The position numbers were made by a program, and so were the translations under genes. Below are positions 39,801-51,800 of a stretch of 64,000 bases of DNA, in pieces. Positions within the stretch are counted from its first letter, which is position 1, and each line of letters begins with the position of its first letter. Where the stretch lies: the NCBI GenBank assembly GCA_038502055.1, contig JAXRKN010000038.1, positions 4,588,001 through 4,652,000 on the forward strand. The letters are read 5' to 3'. Source of the stretch: Tanytarsus gracilentus (lineage: Eukaryota > Arthropoda > Insecta > Diptera > Chironomidae). The notes below the pieces were generated by a model. It made no database searches and was not told the origin of the DNA. It worked only from the letters and a program-made list of their open reading frames with translations.

Positions 39801-42800
39801 AGTGATAAAAAATATTTCATAGCTCACCTGAGAATTTTCCAACAAGATGAAAATTTAATCGAAAAAGTTCGCTTTAAAGAGCAAAAAAGAGAAAATTTTG
39901 TTATTCTTCTCGCGTAATTTTTCTCAACAATGACACAATCTCGAAACAAATTCCCAACATGAATTATATTTTTATCCTCAGCTTTGTGGAAATGCAATTG
40001 AGGTGTTCTAAAGTGCTTGCAATTTTTCAAGTGTCAAAATTTTATATTTTCTTTTATCATTAGCATCATTGCCCTGTGCACTCGTAAAAAATTCTGAACA
40101 ACAGCAAAAAAAATCTTGACTCTGAGTTGTATTAACATTGATATTACACACTTTTGAAACACCATGAATGTTAAGCCCTTTCACGCCTTCCTCATTTTTG
40201 CATTAAACTCAAGTGCGATTACTCATCAGAGGAGGAGATGGAGAGAGCTGTGTGGAGATAGAGGGAAGTTTTTTATTTTATTTATGATTGCCGTATTACG
40301 CTTTATCTTCCGGCATTTTAAATATCCTCGCATATTCTCCGACAGCATGAGCTTATATCCATTTTCTCTTTGATAAATAAGGAAATAAAAAATATTTTTT
40401 ATCTCACACATGTTGACATGGAAACGAGAGTTTTTACCCTTGCACTGTACTCACTTAAAGCTAGCATAAAAACCTGTTGACCCGTTATCATCATAATATA
40501 TATGTTTTGCGAATGGATGCCATTGTATCATATCGAAAAAAATCTTTTTTAGAATGATGCGTAAATTATGACTGCGATGATGTGTATAAGTCATCGTCAA
40601 TCGTCATGGAGCCTCATCCTTCATAATAAATAGTGTCATAAAGAAAGGAGCTTAATAATTGGAAATATGCCTCAATAAAAAAGAGCTTTCGATGTTTTAA
40701 CTCTCACGTACGAAACGTTTTTCGATTGCATAACGAGAGAAATTTTTTCGCACGTAAGCTCTAAATTATGTTGACAGTTCCGTGATGTTGGGGGAAGAAG
40801 ACTTTTTTTTTGAATTTATAAGATTTTAAAGGTAAAAAGTTTAAGAAGATTTTTTAGATCAAATTTCCCTTTAGCGTTTTACTTCGCAAAAGTTTTTTAT
40901 TCAGTTGAACTCAAGTTGTAAAAATATTGATCCGGAAAATTGAAGGTGTCGCTTTGAGTATACAAAAATAAATAAATTTAAATTTTTCTGTTTTTAATTT
41001 AATAATGAGTCAAAATCTGAAATTGAATTAAATTTTTCCTTCCGAGAAGTTGAATTTTCTTTTTAATTTATTCAGTCGTTGAGATGAAGATCCTTTTTTG
41101 ATAAATTACTACACAGATTTCTTCCATTATTAAAAACGATTGCGGTTATTTCAAAAATAAAGAAAAGAATTAAAATTTAATCGCATCCGAAGAGAATACG
41201 CCGCTGACTTATGAACAGTTGTACTCATGCGTTAGAATTATTGCCCTGAGAGAGCTTCCGTAAAAAATCTGCTGAATATTAAATTATTGTTCGTTTACCT
41301 CGTGAATCATCCTCTCTCTCTACCTCCCCTTTTTCAACAGCCTTCGCTGAAGGATCTCTCGAGACGAGAACACCAAAATTGAATCATATTTTCAGCCTTC
41401 TTTCGAAGAAATGTGTGCCTTGAACCTGAAATTGAAATAAATGGAATTTTCCTCGACTCTTCTTGTTCATGTATGACAGAAGCGAGAAAATTTTCGCTCA
41501 TTAAATAACATTTAATAAAAAAAAATCTCAGACGCACACAATTGCTGCCACCATCGTGCAGTGAAAGAAAGCTCGTGTAAAATATAAATTTGTCGAGAGC
41601 TTATTTGATGGCAGAAAAAAATAAAGAATGTATACATCATCTAAGCGGGCACGACGGTAGGTAGGGGAGAGTGCGCTTGTGCCTCGAAATCATGACTCAC
41701 TCGTTTATGTAAACCTGGCAAGGAGTCAGACACGAGAAATTTTCCTTTTGTAAATTTATTTTATTCCTCTTGCTTTTGATTTGAAATTTGTAATTTTAAT
41801 GAGTTGCAAATTTTATAATTTTAAAAAACATCTCGTGACTTGCTTCTCTTCAAATGCAAACAATATTTTAGTACATTAAGCATGAATGCGAAATTGTTTG
41901 CTTGTTGGTAACAATGAGGTTAATGTTAGAGAGAGGGAGTGTGTGTGTTGACAAATAGTTTCACTCACGCCCTTCATTATTGAATAAATTATGATAAAGT
42001 GAAAATGTTTATTAACTCATCACGATTCCCGTGAGAGATTTTCTGTTTATATCCTTAAATAAGTGCCTGTTAACAACACTCCAATAATAGACATTTAATT
42101 AATTATCTACAACTCATAAGGATTCTCAATCGCTGTCAAGTGTTTAAGTGCGAGTTAAAATTATTAAACTTTCTCATCCCGACGGGATAATTTGAAAATC
42201 GTTTCACTAATTTAATAGCCAAATTTGAGGACTTTAAAAGTTGAGAAAATTTTTCTCTCTATGAGTAACACGTTCAACTAATTTTCCGTCAAGTATCTTT
42301 TATTATTAGAGTAAATTTATGTGAAAAACAGAAGACTCAATAAAAAAGCGAAATTATGTCTTTTGTCACCGCCTTGCGAAAGGTCCTCGAAGACATAAAA
42401 ATGGCATCATGAGCTGAGGAAGCGAAAGATACAAGAAAATAATGACAACAATAATTCTTCTCTAAAGCCATTCATAAATTCGAAGGTACGCATTTTTTTT
42501 TGAAGTCGCCATGAGGAAAATATGGGAACGCTGTAAAGGTTTACGACGACATTTGGTACGGACATGAAATAGCCTACAACAATATATAACAAATTGAATG
42601 AGGGCCGAACACATTATGTGCTACGAATAAATAAAATTGAATGAAAATCAATTAATTGTGAAAGCGTCCGCTGCAGGCTTCTGTAAATCTAGACATCGCA
42701 CTCGCTCGATTGTGTGCGCTCCATTTAGTCATGACTTAATGTAATTTGCAGCTCACCCGATTGAAACGCATCTTATAAATTCTAGTCAAGTCACGATTCG

Positions 42801-45800
42801 AATATGAAAAGATCTAGTGCCAATTTCTCCTTTTTCTTGTTTTTCAATCGATTTTTCTCCCGCCTAAAAATTTCATGTCAAAATGATTTGCGACTAATTT
42901 ACATAAATTCGGGATTTAGTAAAGTGATTGTGATAATGTTGATGTTGAATTAAATTGAGAAAATTGATTGTTGATTCTGTAAAGTATCTTTATTATTTTT
43001 TTTCTACATGAAAAGATAGAAAAATTTAAAGAGGCGTAAAAATTTAATAAATGCAAAAGCTTTTTTCGTGTCGTATCTCAACCACAAGCAAAGCGTGAAC
43101 CAAAGCATTCACAGAATTTATTTCACCTCGGAAGTCTTTGAAGTTTTTTTACCGTTTTGAAAAGAGAAAAAATGATCAAAAGCCTTTGAATTAACTTTGT
43201 CAAGTTGAGTTGAGTTGAGCCCTTTTCATAAGTTCATCAATATTTTTCATTACTTTGTAAAAAAATGTTTTCAACTTTTGAAAATTGATAAAAAAATATT
43301 TTATGACTGTTATGCGCTTGAGATGTTGCAATTTCCATCTGATGATGTTCATCGCTCAGTTTTTCATTTATCTTCGCATTAACTTGACATAAACATTTTT
43401 CGAACGAAGAACTGCAGACAGGATGACAGCATTAACTAAGTCCCTTGCAGTACTTTCAATTTTTCTCAGTCGATATTTTTTATGAAAAATTTCAAAAATA
43501 AATAAAATTGTCGATGCTAAAAAACCAAAAATGAGCATTTGAAAAGATCCATAAAGTTGATCGATTGTAAGCCTTTGAGCTTTCTTTCCCGGTTCTTTGA
43601 CATCATAATATTGTTCGTCAATGTATTTCGAGATCCAAAAATCTATGAGACCGTTAGACTGTAAATGCAAAATGATTCTATTGAAAGCTTCAATCAAGTA
43701 TGAATTTTGCTGAAAAAGCAATCCATTATTCACTGTATAGAGATGTTCCTTGCATACGTGATATGTAAATTGATTCGCATTGATTTTATTCAAGTAGAGA
43801 AGTTCATCTGACGTTATCATGAAGCCTCCCTTAAAATCAGGATCAAGTGCTTTTCTCTTGTATTTCTCTTCATCTTCCGGCTTTATTTGTACGGTGCTGA
43901 AAATGAGAAATGATAAATTATGCAAGGTTGAAGGACGAGAATTTGATATTTGAATTTTGATTTTATACAATTGAAAAAAATGTCAAAGAGAGAGAAAAAT
44001 TTGAAAATTAAATTTCCTCTCGCGTGAAAAAACTCTCATAAAGAAATACCAAAAGCAATTCGAAACAAAGTGTGATGTAAAAACTTCGATTTTAATTACA
44101 CTCGTGCGAACAAAAGTGACACATGTGTTTCTAATTACATTAAGAAACATATACACAACAACACACCTCGACGCTAATCCCATGTTTCTTAAGTACGGTA
44201 CGAAATAAAACATTGCGTAGATTTTATATTTGCTCGCAACGAGATCACTAACACTGTTGATGGGAGTTTCTTTCGTGTCTGATTGTAGAAATTTAAATAA
44301 TCCGCCTATATATATGGTTCTCATTACAAGCGAAAAAAGTATGAACGTCATGAGTAGAAATCGAGCGAAATTTCGACGAGGTAAATGAAGAGTCGAGTTT
44401 CCAATGAATGCCGTCAACATTTCGATGTAAGGACTGTGAATTTGTTCACCGATAATGAAATTACGAACGAATTTTATTTTATATTCCACAAGTGCAATGA
44501 TAACGATGCCAGTGAATAAAAATGCACTCAAGGTCATCCACAAGTCAAGCTGAAACGGAATGAAGAACTTTTGTAGCGATGTCAAGCTTCTTTGTGGCAC
44601 AATAATGTTAAAAGTAACTGCATAATATGGCCGCGAGCATCCCATGTACTTGCAATTAGGATAAGTGGCATGATAAAGACCAAAAATTAAATCTAATTCG
44701 TCTTCAAGCAATGAAAGTTTCAATCCCGTGAGAGTTCCATTTTCGTAAGTCATGCCCGAAGCTCCAGGCTCCTCCGAAAATGTGAGATTTAGATGAAAAT
44801 TCAGAATGTCTTCCAATCCCATAACGAGTTCAATGTCACTACCATGAAGCTTAAAAAAATCATTTTCTTTTTTCTTCATTACGGCAGGTGCATACTCGAA
44901 TGTGCCCGCTCTCACCGTACATTTATGAAAATTGCTGAATTTGTAAGGGAAAAAATTGCCATCACTCCAAATTTGTTTGTCATGCAAGAATTTGTTGATC
45001 ACAATTGGATTTGTCTCATGACACGACATCTCTCGAAAGGGTAAAAATGTCTTCAGAAGCACTTCGTCATCATCCCCGTGCATTGTCATAATATTTACAT
45101 TGTAGATAAATTTCTTCCAAACAAAAGCGAAAAGTAAAGTTGCGTCGTCATCTGATATCCGAGGCGTCACGATTGTATAGAATCCTTCAAATGCAAAATT
45201 CTCGCTCGTCAACGACTCGTAAAATCTCAAAAGTGATTTAAAATTTGTCGCTAAAATCATCACATTTTTCCTTTTCCATCCAATCTCACGAACACCATCG
45301 ATGTCCTCAATTGTAAGCGATAAATTAGTGCAATATGGCAGAATTTTTTGCAGTAGCACAGCCAGAGATGAGTCATTAAATTGAACAATGAGATTTAATG
45401 CTGTATGTTCAGCGTAAAACTCATTTATCATTGCAATTATGGAGTTTTGTAGAGCTGTGTCGGAATTATACAGCTGCAAAAACAGTAAAAGCATTACGAA
45501 ACTATTACTCCATTTCATAATTAATCCTTGCCAAGTGAATTTTCGACCGCCAACTAACGAGGAAACTAATTTCCACCATTCACCCGCACAACCACCACAT
45601 TTTTAAAATTATCGTGCAATTAGCTGTTTCAAGGGAATTAATGGATTAAAGTTTAATTAGGATTTTATAAAAAAAAATTATTTAACTTCTTAAAACTTGT
45701 TGAAAATTTTTGAAGATACTCAAAAAATTTTAGTTAATTTTTTTTTGAAGTTTAAATTAATTTTTTTTAGAAATTAAAACTGTTAAATAGTCCATGTTGC

Positions 45801-48800
45801 CATCCTTGAATGCACTTAGTGATAAATTACAAACCAACCGCATTATAGTGGACAAAAAGCAGCTTACACAGCTTTCTCTTTGTAACAACAAAGTCCACAA
45901 ATATTTGCTGGAAATCCATACTGCACGATAATACCCTGCGGACAACACTGATTTAATTATAATTAACATGACAATTAAATGAATGAGACGACAAAATATA
46001 AAATGCTTCAATAAAACAAATATTGACATGCACCGACCGTTATATCCATTTTTTAAAATTGACCCTTTTTCATCTGAATAATCAAATTTAAGCATATATT
46101 TACCCGCACATTTCGCTCAATGGCACGCTCTCGCGGTTTATATTTTTTTATTACTAAAGTGACTCGCTTTGATGTTTAATCGTCTGTATTTATCTTTTAT
46201 TGAATTAGAACAAAGCACGTCAGCTTCGCACGATCGCTTACCCTTGCCTCGTTTGATGATGCGATAGGAGGACGGCAAAATCGTATGTTGAATGCACGCA
46301 GTCAGGAAAGATTGATTGGTGGTAAAAAATCGACATTAACAATTACTCACCAGCAACCTCACCTCCAGCAGATAGTGCAAGTGCAAACGATTCCAATTTT
46401 ACAAAAGCCACAATTGCAACAGACATTCTCACAGCCACACATGGGAGGACAACCACTGCCAATTTTACCAACGATACAACAGCATCAAGAACAAATGCAC
46501 AGCAGCATGCTCGAAAAGCAGAAGCGAAATATTATGAAGACGCAAGCAACACAAACGGAAGTCTTCGGAGAAAGGAAAGTGCCCGCAACTCAAACATTAT
46601 CTCTTAGTCCTCGAACTGTTCATAGGGTGAGTTAATGAAGTGAATTTAATCTTACATTTGAAGAGGAAAAATAAAATGATCTTCGGCAGGCACTTAGGGA
46701 AAATTGGATGAGAATTGGGATAGAATGAAGTGCCCATTTTATTTGATTAATTTAAGTTTTCTAATTAAAAGAGATTGAGAGTCGAAATAGAAGAGCTTTC
46801 AAGGACCTTAAAGTGATATCATATTACTATATTAGGGGTCATTTGAAAATTGCGTCACGCCATTTTTTAACCAATTTGTTACACTTGTAATAAAAATTTA
46901 ATTTGTTTAAAATATTTTTTTAATTCACTTAAGCGTCACTTAACTTACAAAACTAACCTTAAAGCTTAAAAAACAAAATCGCCATTTAAATTTCAAAAAG
47001 ACCGTTAAATTTTGATCTTGATATTTTAGAACAAAATCCATTAACCTTTTTCAAAACCCCATATTTGATAATTAATTAACATGGCTATAGTAACATGAGA
47101 TTATTGCGGTTAATAATCTTTACCATCTTTATAACCTCAAAACATCACATCGTATTTCCCATTTTAATTACCAGCAACTTTAACAGTATTTAAATTTTCT
47201 TAATTAAAGAATGCATTAAATCACAAGTTGTTACCTTGCTGAATGAAAATCCCTGTCATCGTCTTACGAAAGGAAAAAAGGAGAAATTTAATTAAGTTTA
47301 ATTTGCACAAACTCTTCAATGAGTATACAAATCCTTGAAGATTTAATTTTCAATGCTCGAGTGGAAAACAGTTCTTTCGGGAATCTCTTGAGTGTCTTTC
47401 GTGAGATTAAGATTAAAAAAGGAAATTAGAGAAACTCGCAATATAAATTTCTTCCCCCTTTCGTGTTGAACAGATGGAAAGAAAAAAATCGTATCAAAAT
47501 GCGCAAAAAAAGATTTAGCTCATATTAAGTTATAAAAAAGAATAATTATAAAGTTTATGAGTGAAGCAAAGTGAGTTTGTGTGGGTTGAAACATAAAAAA
47601 TTATGATGGGCGATAAAAACGTCTGAAGATGATAGACTTAACGCCATAAAAACGCAAGCAGGAGAGTTTTGCTAAAGCGAGTTCACGCTGCTTGGCAGCA
47701 ATATGATTAAGTGTGTCTGTATGAGCAAAGTAAGCAATGTATTTAATGACGGAAGAACTTTAACGAGCGATTAAGGAAAAAAGCTGGATAAGCTTTGTGT
47801 CGTTGAAATTTTTTTTTACATCTCAAATTAATAAATTTTATAAGTTTAAAAATAAAATTTGAATTTCACTCTTCTCTAAGAAAAAAGCTTCTTTTGCCCT
47901 TGAAATCTCAACTAAGTGATGCAATTAAATCTGAATTGCCTCCGCACCACCCCCACCCCATTTCACTCAATATCATCACTGTTTGTGTTGTATGCTCTCA
48001 ACTGAAAACGATAACAATGAAACCATAAGAATGGAAAATATATACATAGACGATGGATGTAAAAGTAGAATTTTCAAGGCGAGGCAAATTTCCTCATGAG
48101 ACATTGCAATAAAAAAAAGTTTTTTTCGTTTCCTCTCTGCAACCTCACCAACATTGTAAATGTTTGCCTGTGATTATCAATTCGAAAATTCGCTTTTCCC
48201 TTTCTCGCACTCTATTCGCACATTCGCCAAATACCCAAGGCAAACACAAGCTTTTATGCTCTTTTCCCACATCCCTCGTGTGAGTGATGAAAAAAAATTT
48301 ATGCGCAATTTTTCTCCGCTGTTTCAAAATCATGTTTTCAATTCGAACGTGCGCTACGATATTGATGTATTATTCACGTTTAAAGCGATATAGAGAGCAG
48401 AGTGTGTGTATGTGTGATTGTGCGTATGGCAACTGGAGGAAATGTAACTCCGATGAATAAATTTGAAATATATTTTACGAATATCTCTCTCGCATCGTGA
48501 CGAATTGCGAATTGAGCTTCAGAGGAAAAATTTATTCTAAGGCTTTTCCGGCCCTCCCGCGAGCAACATAAAATTTATCGAGTAATTTTATTGAATACGT
48601 TTTATGTAAATATTCGTTCATACTGTAATTAATTCATAAAATTTAAAATATTTGCATCGTTTGCCAAATCATCAGTCATTAAAAATATTTAAATGAGTGG
48701 AGGACAATCGACCGCACAGAAGGCATAAAAGAAATGGTTCGAATTGATGTGTTTCCATGTTAAATAACTTATAAATCAAAATGAATTATGGTTTGTCATT

Positions 48801-51800
48801 AAGTCTTTTATTATGAACGATACAATAACATTATGCAGAAACACATGGCAGCATAGAATGTCAAAATTATTTGAGAAACTTTGAAAGAACTTTTTTGTGT
48901 AAATACAACGTCAAAATTTAATTGAGAAAATAATTTTCTTTCACCGCAATGTTTAAAACTTCCACTCAGTACAATGAAAAGTAGTTAAGCAGTGAAACGA
49001 CAACTTTCATAATTTTCCAAAAATAAAATTTGTAAATGAATTTCCGGAAAGATTTTCCCACTTTGGCATTTGATGGCCATAAAATTCAATTAAATTTTAT
49101 GCAACAATTTATAGAAATTGTTTTGTTTAAAAGTTTTTCTGGTGATAACCGAACCGAATTTAATTGAATTTTGATTTCGGTAAATTGAAAATCAATATTT
49201 ATTGGGTTTAAACAAAACTTTACTTCAAGGGGATGTTATGAAAGGGTTGTTTTTATTAATTTTGAATTTATTAAAATATTTTATCACAATTGGTAAAAGT
49301 TTATTTAATCAGAAACATAAAATTTGTATTAAAAAATTTTAAAAATTATTCCCTCTAATTTTGTTAATTTTATTTAAATAATTTCTGTTTTGAATCCGCA
49401 AAATTGAGAATCTAAATTAGCAAAAAACTATAACATCTATCGCATGTGAAAATTGGCATCTGCTTTATGATAGGTGATAACATCACGTCAGTTTATTTAT
49501 AAATAGTTTTCTTTATATTTACATTCTATATGTGTTCACCACATAAATTTCTCCGTAATTTATTTCTGTTCCATATTCATGAACTCATGACAGCCATGAC
49601 CGTGTTAATATTATGTTATGCTCTTCATACTCTAAGTAAGGGCAAAAGGAAGAATTTTCTCTGTGATGAAATATTTTATGTGCTCACCATAAATTATCGA
49701 TGACACAAGATGGTCTAATATTATTATAGAAATTATTAATGTTGAAAGTTTTTGGTCATGACACTTCGCTCATGTCCTAATACTTTGCCCTTCGTTCATA
49801 TCCTCAATAATTGGCATTCGAATAATTTCAATAAGTTTCAGTTCTTCTTAACTCCACAAAAAAAAGTTCATGTATGTGCTAGAAAAACTTTTACAAGGCG
49901 ACATATTTATTACAGTTTTGTTCTCGATAAAAGAAACTTTCTTCTCTCACTCTCATTGTCATTGATAACGAGTGGAAAACTTTTAGTCTTTTTTAGTAAA
50001 TTTTTTTATGAGTTTGGAGTATTCGCTCACTTTACAAGGACTCTTCACATCTTTTATGAAATTGTGTGAGAAAGCACTCGATGACCTTTCAAGCTATTCA
50101 GAACTAAAAATATTTCCACAACCCGCCTCAATGGCTTTTGATGTTGAGTGAGGAAAAAACATTTTTTTACAAGTGAAAATTCTTTGGCACTTAAAATTTA
50201 TTGTGGTAAAGAAAATTCTTAATTTGAATTTAATTTTTCATCCCTTTAACATGAGTTTTAATGTTTAGCTTGTAAATGTAAAATATTTATGTAAGCAAAC
50301 ATTATTCGAGTGTATATAAAGGCACAAAAGCTCTCGTGATTGAAATTCTATGCTAACATGTAGCAAGTCTCATAATTGCATGGTGAATATTTAATGTTTA
50401 ACCATCACACTTCATTTATTGCATCGACATCGTGACTGCCATGCATTCGTAGACATGTCTACACGTGTAATTCTTTCTGCACACGACAATTCATCACAGT
50501 GAGATTCCCGTGAGAAAATATTGACAAAAGCTTCACATATTTAAGGTGATGAAGAACATTTTCGTTTTCAACATGCGGTGGTAGAAAAAAAACAATTCTT
50601 CACCTCAAATATGTTGTCATCAAAAGTCGACGGGGGAAATCATTCTTCCTCACACAATCATGACAGGTTTTTTGTGTGTGTATAAGGTTAAGAGGGAAAA
50701 ACTTTATGCTACATGCATGCAAGTCGTGACATAATAAATAAGCTCGGATTATAAACTTTAAATATCTGCAACAGCTTAGTTTGCAGTAACTTGTTCAAAC
50801 ACCAAGAGAAATTTGAATTAATTTCTATTGTTATTAAATGCCTCTTTAATAAAACATTCTCATTTGCCATCCAACAATTTTCACATGCTCCTGCTAATAT
50901 TAAATGAACAAGAGACTGTTGAACTAAACTAGTTTGTGAGAGAAAGAGTTGGGATTATTTTTCAGTAGTCAGCCTGAACACACATGAAATGAAAATAAAT
51001 AAACTTCGCCATAAGCAGAGCTCATGCAACAGCACAATATGGAACGATAAGATAGAAAATGCATTGAACAAAGTGGGTCACACGATTCATCTCAAAATAA
51101 TGTATTTAATTTCAAAATTGTCCATCAATTAGAAATACGAGAAATTTCTCACACAATTCACTGGAATTATTTTTGCTTCTTGTTCACAAGAGTACACAAT
51201 GACTCGAGGATATTTTTTATGATATTATTGGTTTCCATTTCATGAGACAAAATGAACGGCTATATGTAAGATGAAGAAAATATTGCAATTGAATCGTCTT
51301 CAAGCAGAAGAGAAAGAGATAAAAAAATTACTTTGCTGATTAATAAAATTTTATAAAAAATCTTTTCTCTCTTTTCTAACTTATTTTTGCTGAATTCATT
51401 ATTTTTATTTTAACTAAGTTTTGCAATGCCAATGATGAATTAAATGTTCACAGAAATGAGAAATAAATTAATTTATTAGTTCTCGAGAAAAATATTATTA
51501 AATTTCTATGGAAATTTAATTTTCATCTTTAAAAGCTCAACTTAATTAGATTCTCAAAGTATAATAAAATATTAATTAAAAAGCCACTTTCAAAGTTTTT
51601 CAAACAACAACAAAAGTTTTCAAAGCAAATTTTGTTATCTCAAAACCACAAACATGTTATCACTTCACATCTTTCACAGGTTAAAATGGTCTCTCAAGGT
51701 GCTCAAACAAATGGAATGAATGGAAATAAAAAGCTCACGAAAAGCTTTTCGGAAATGGGAACGCCAGGTGTTGCAGATGTCAGTTGTCAATATGAGGATG

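Noticed and set aside
45757..46095. 112-codon minus-strand frame upstream of the ionotropic receptor
   Set aside because: Hydrophobic but without receptor motifs. It ends in poly-T-derived Lys codons and cannot be joined in frame to the receptor with good splice signals.
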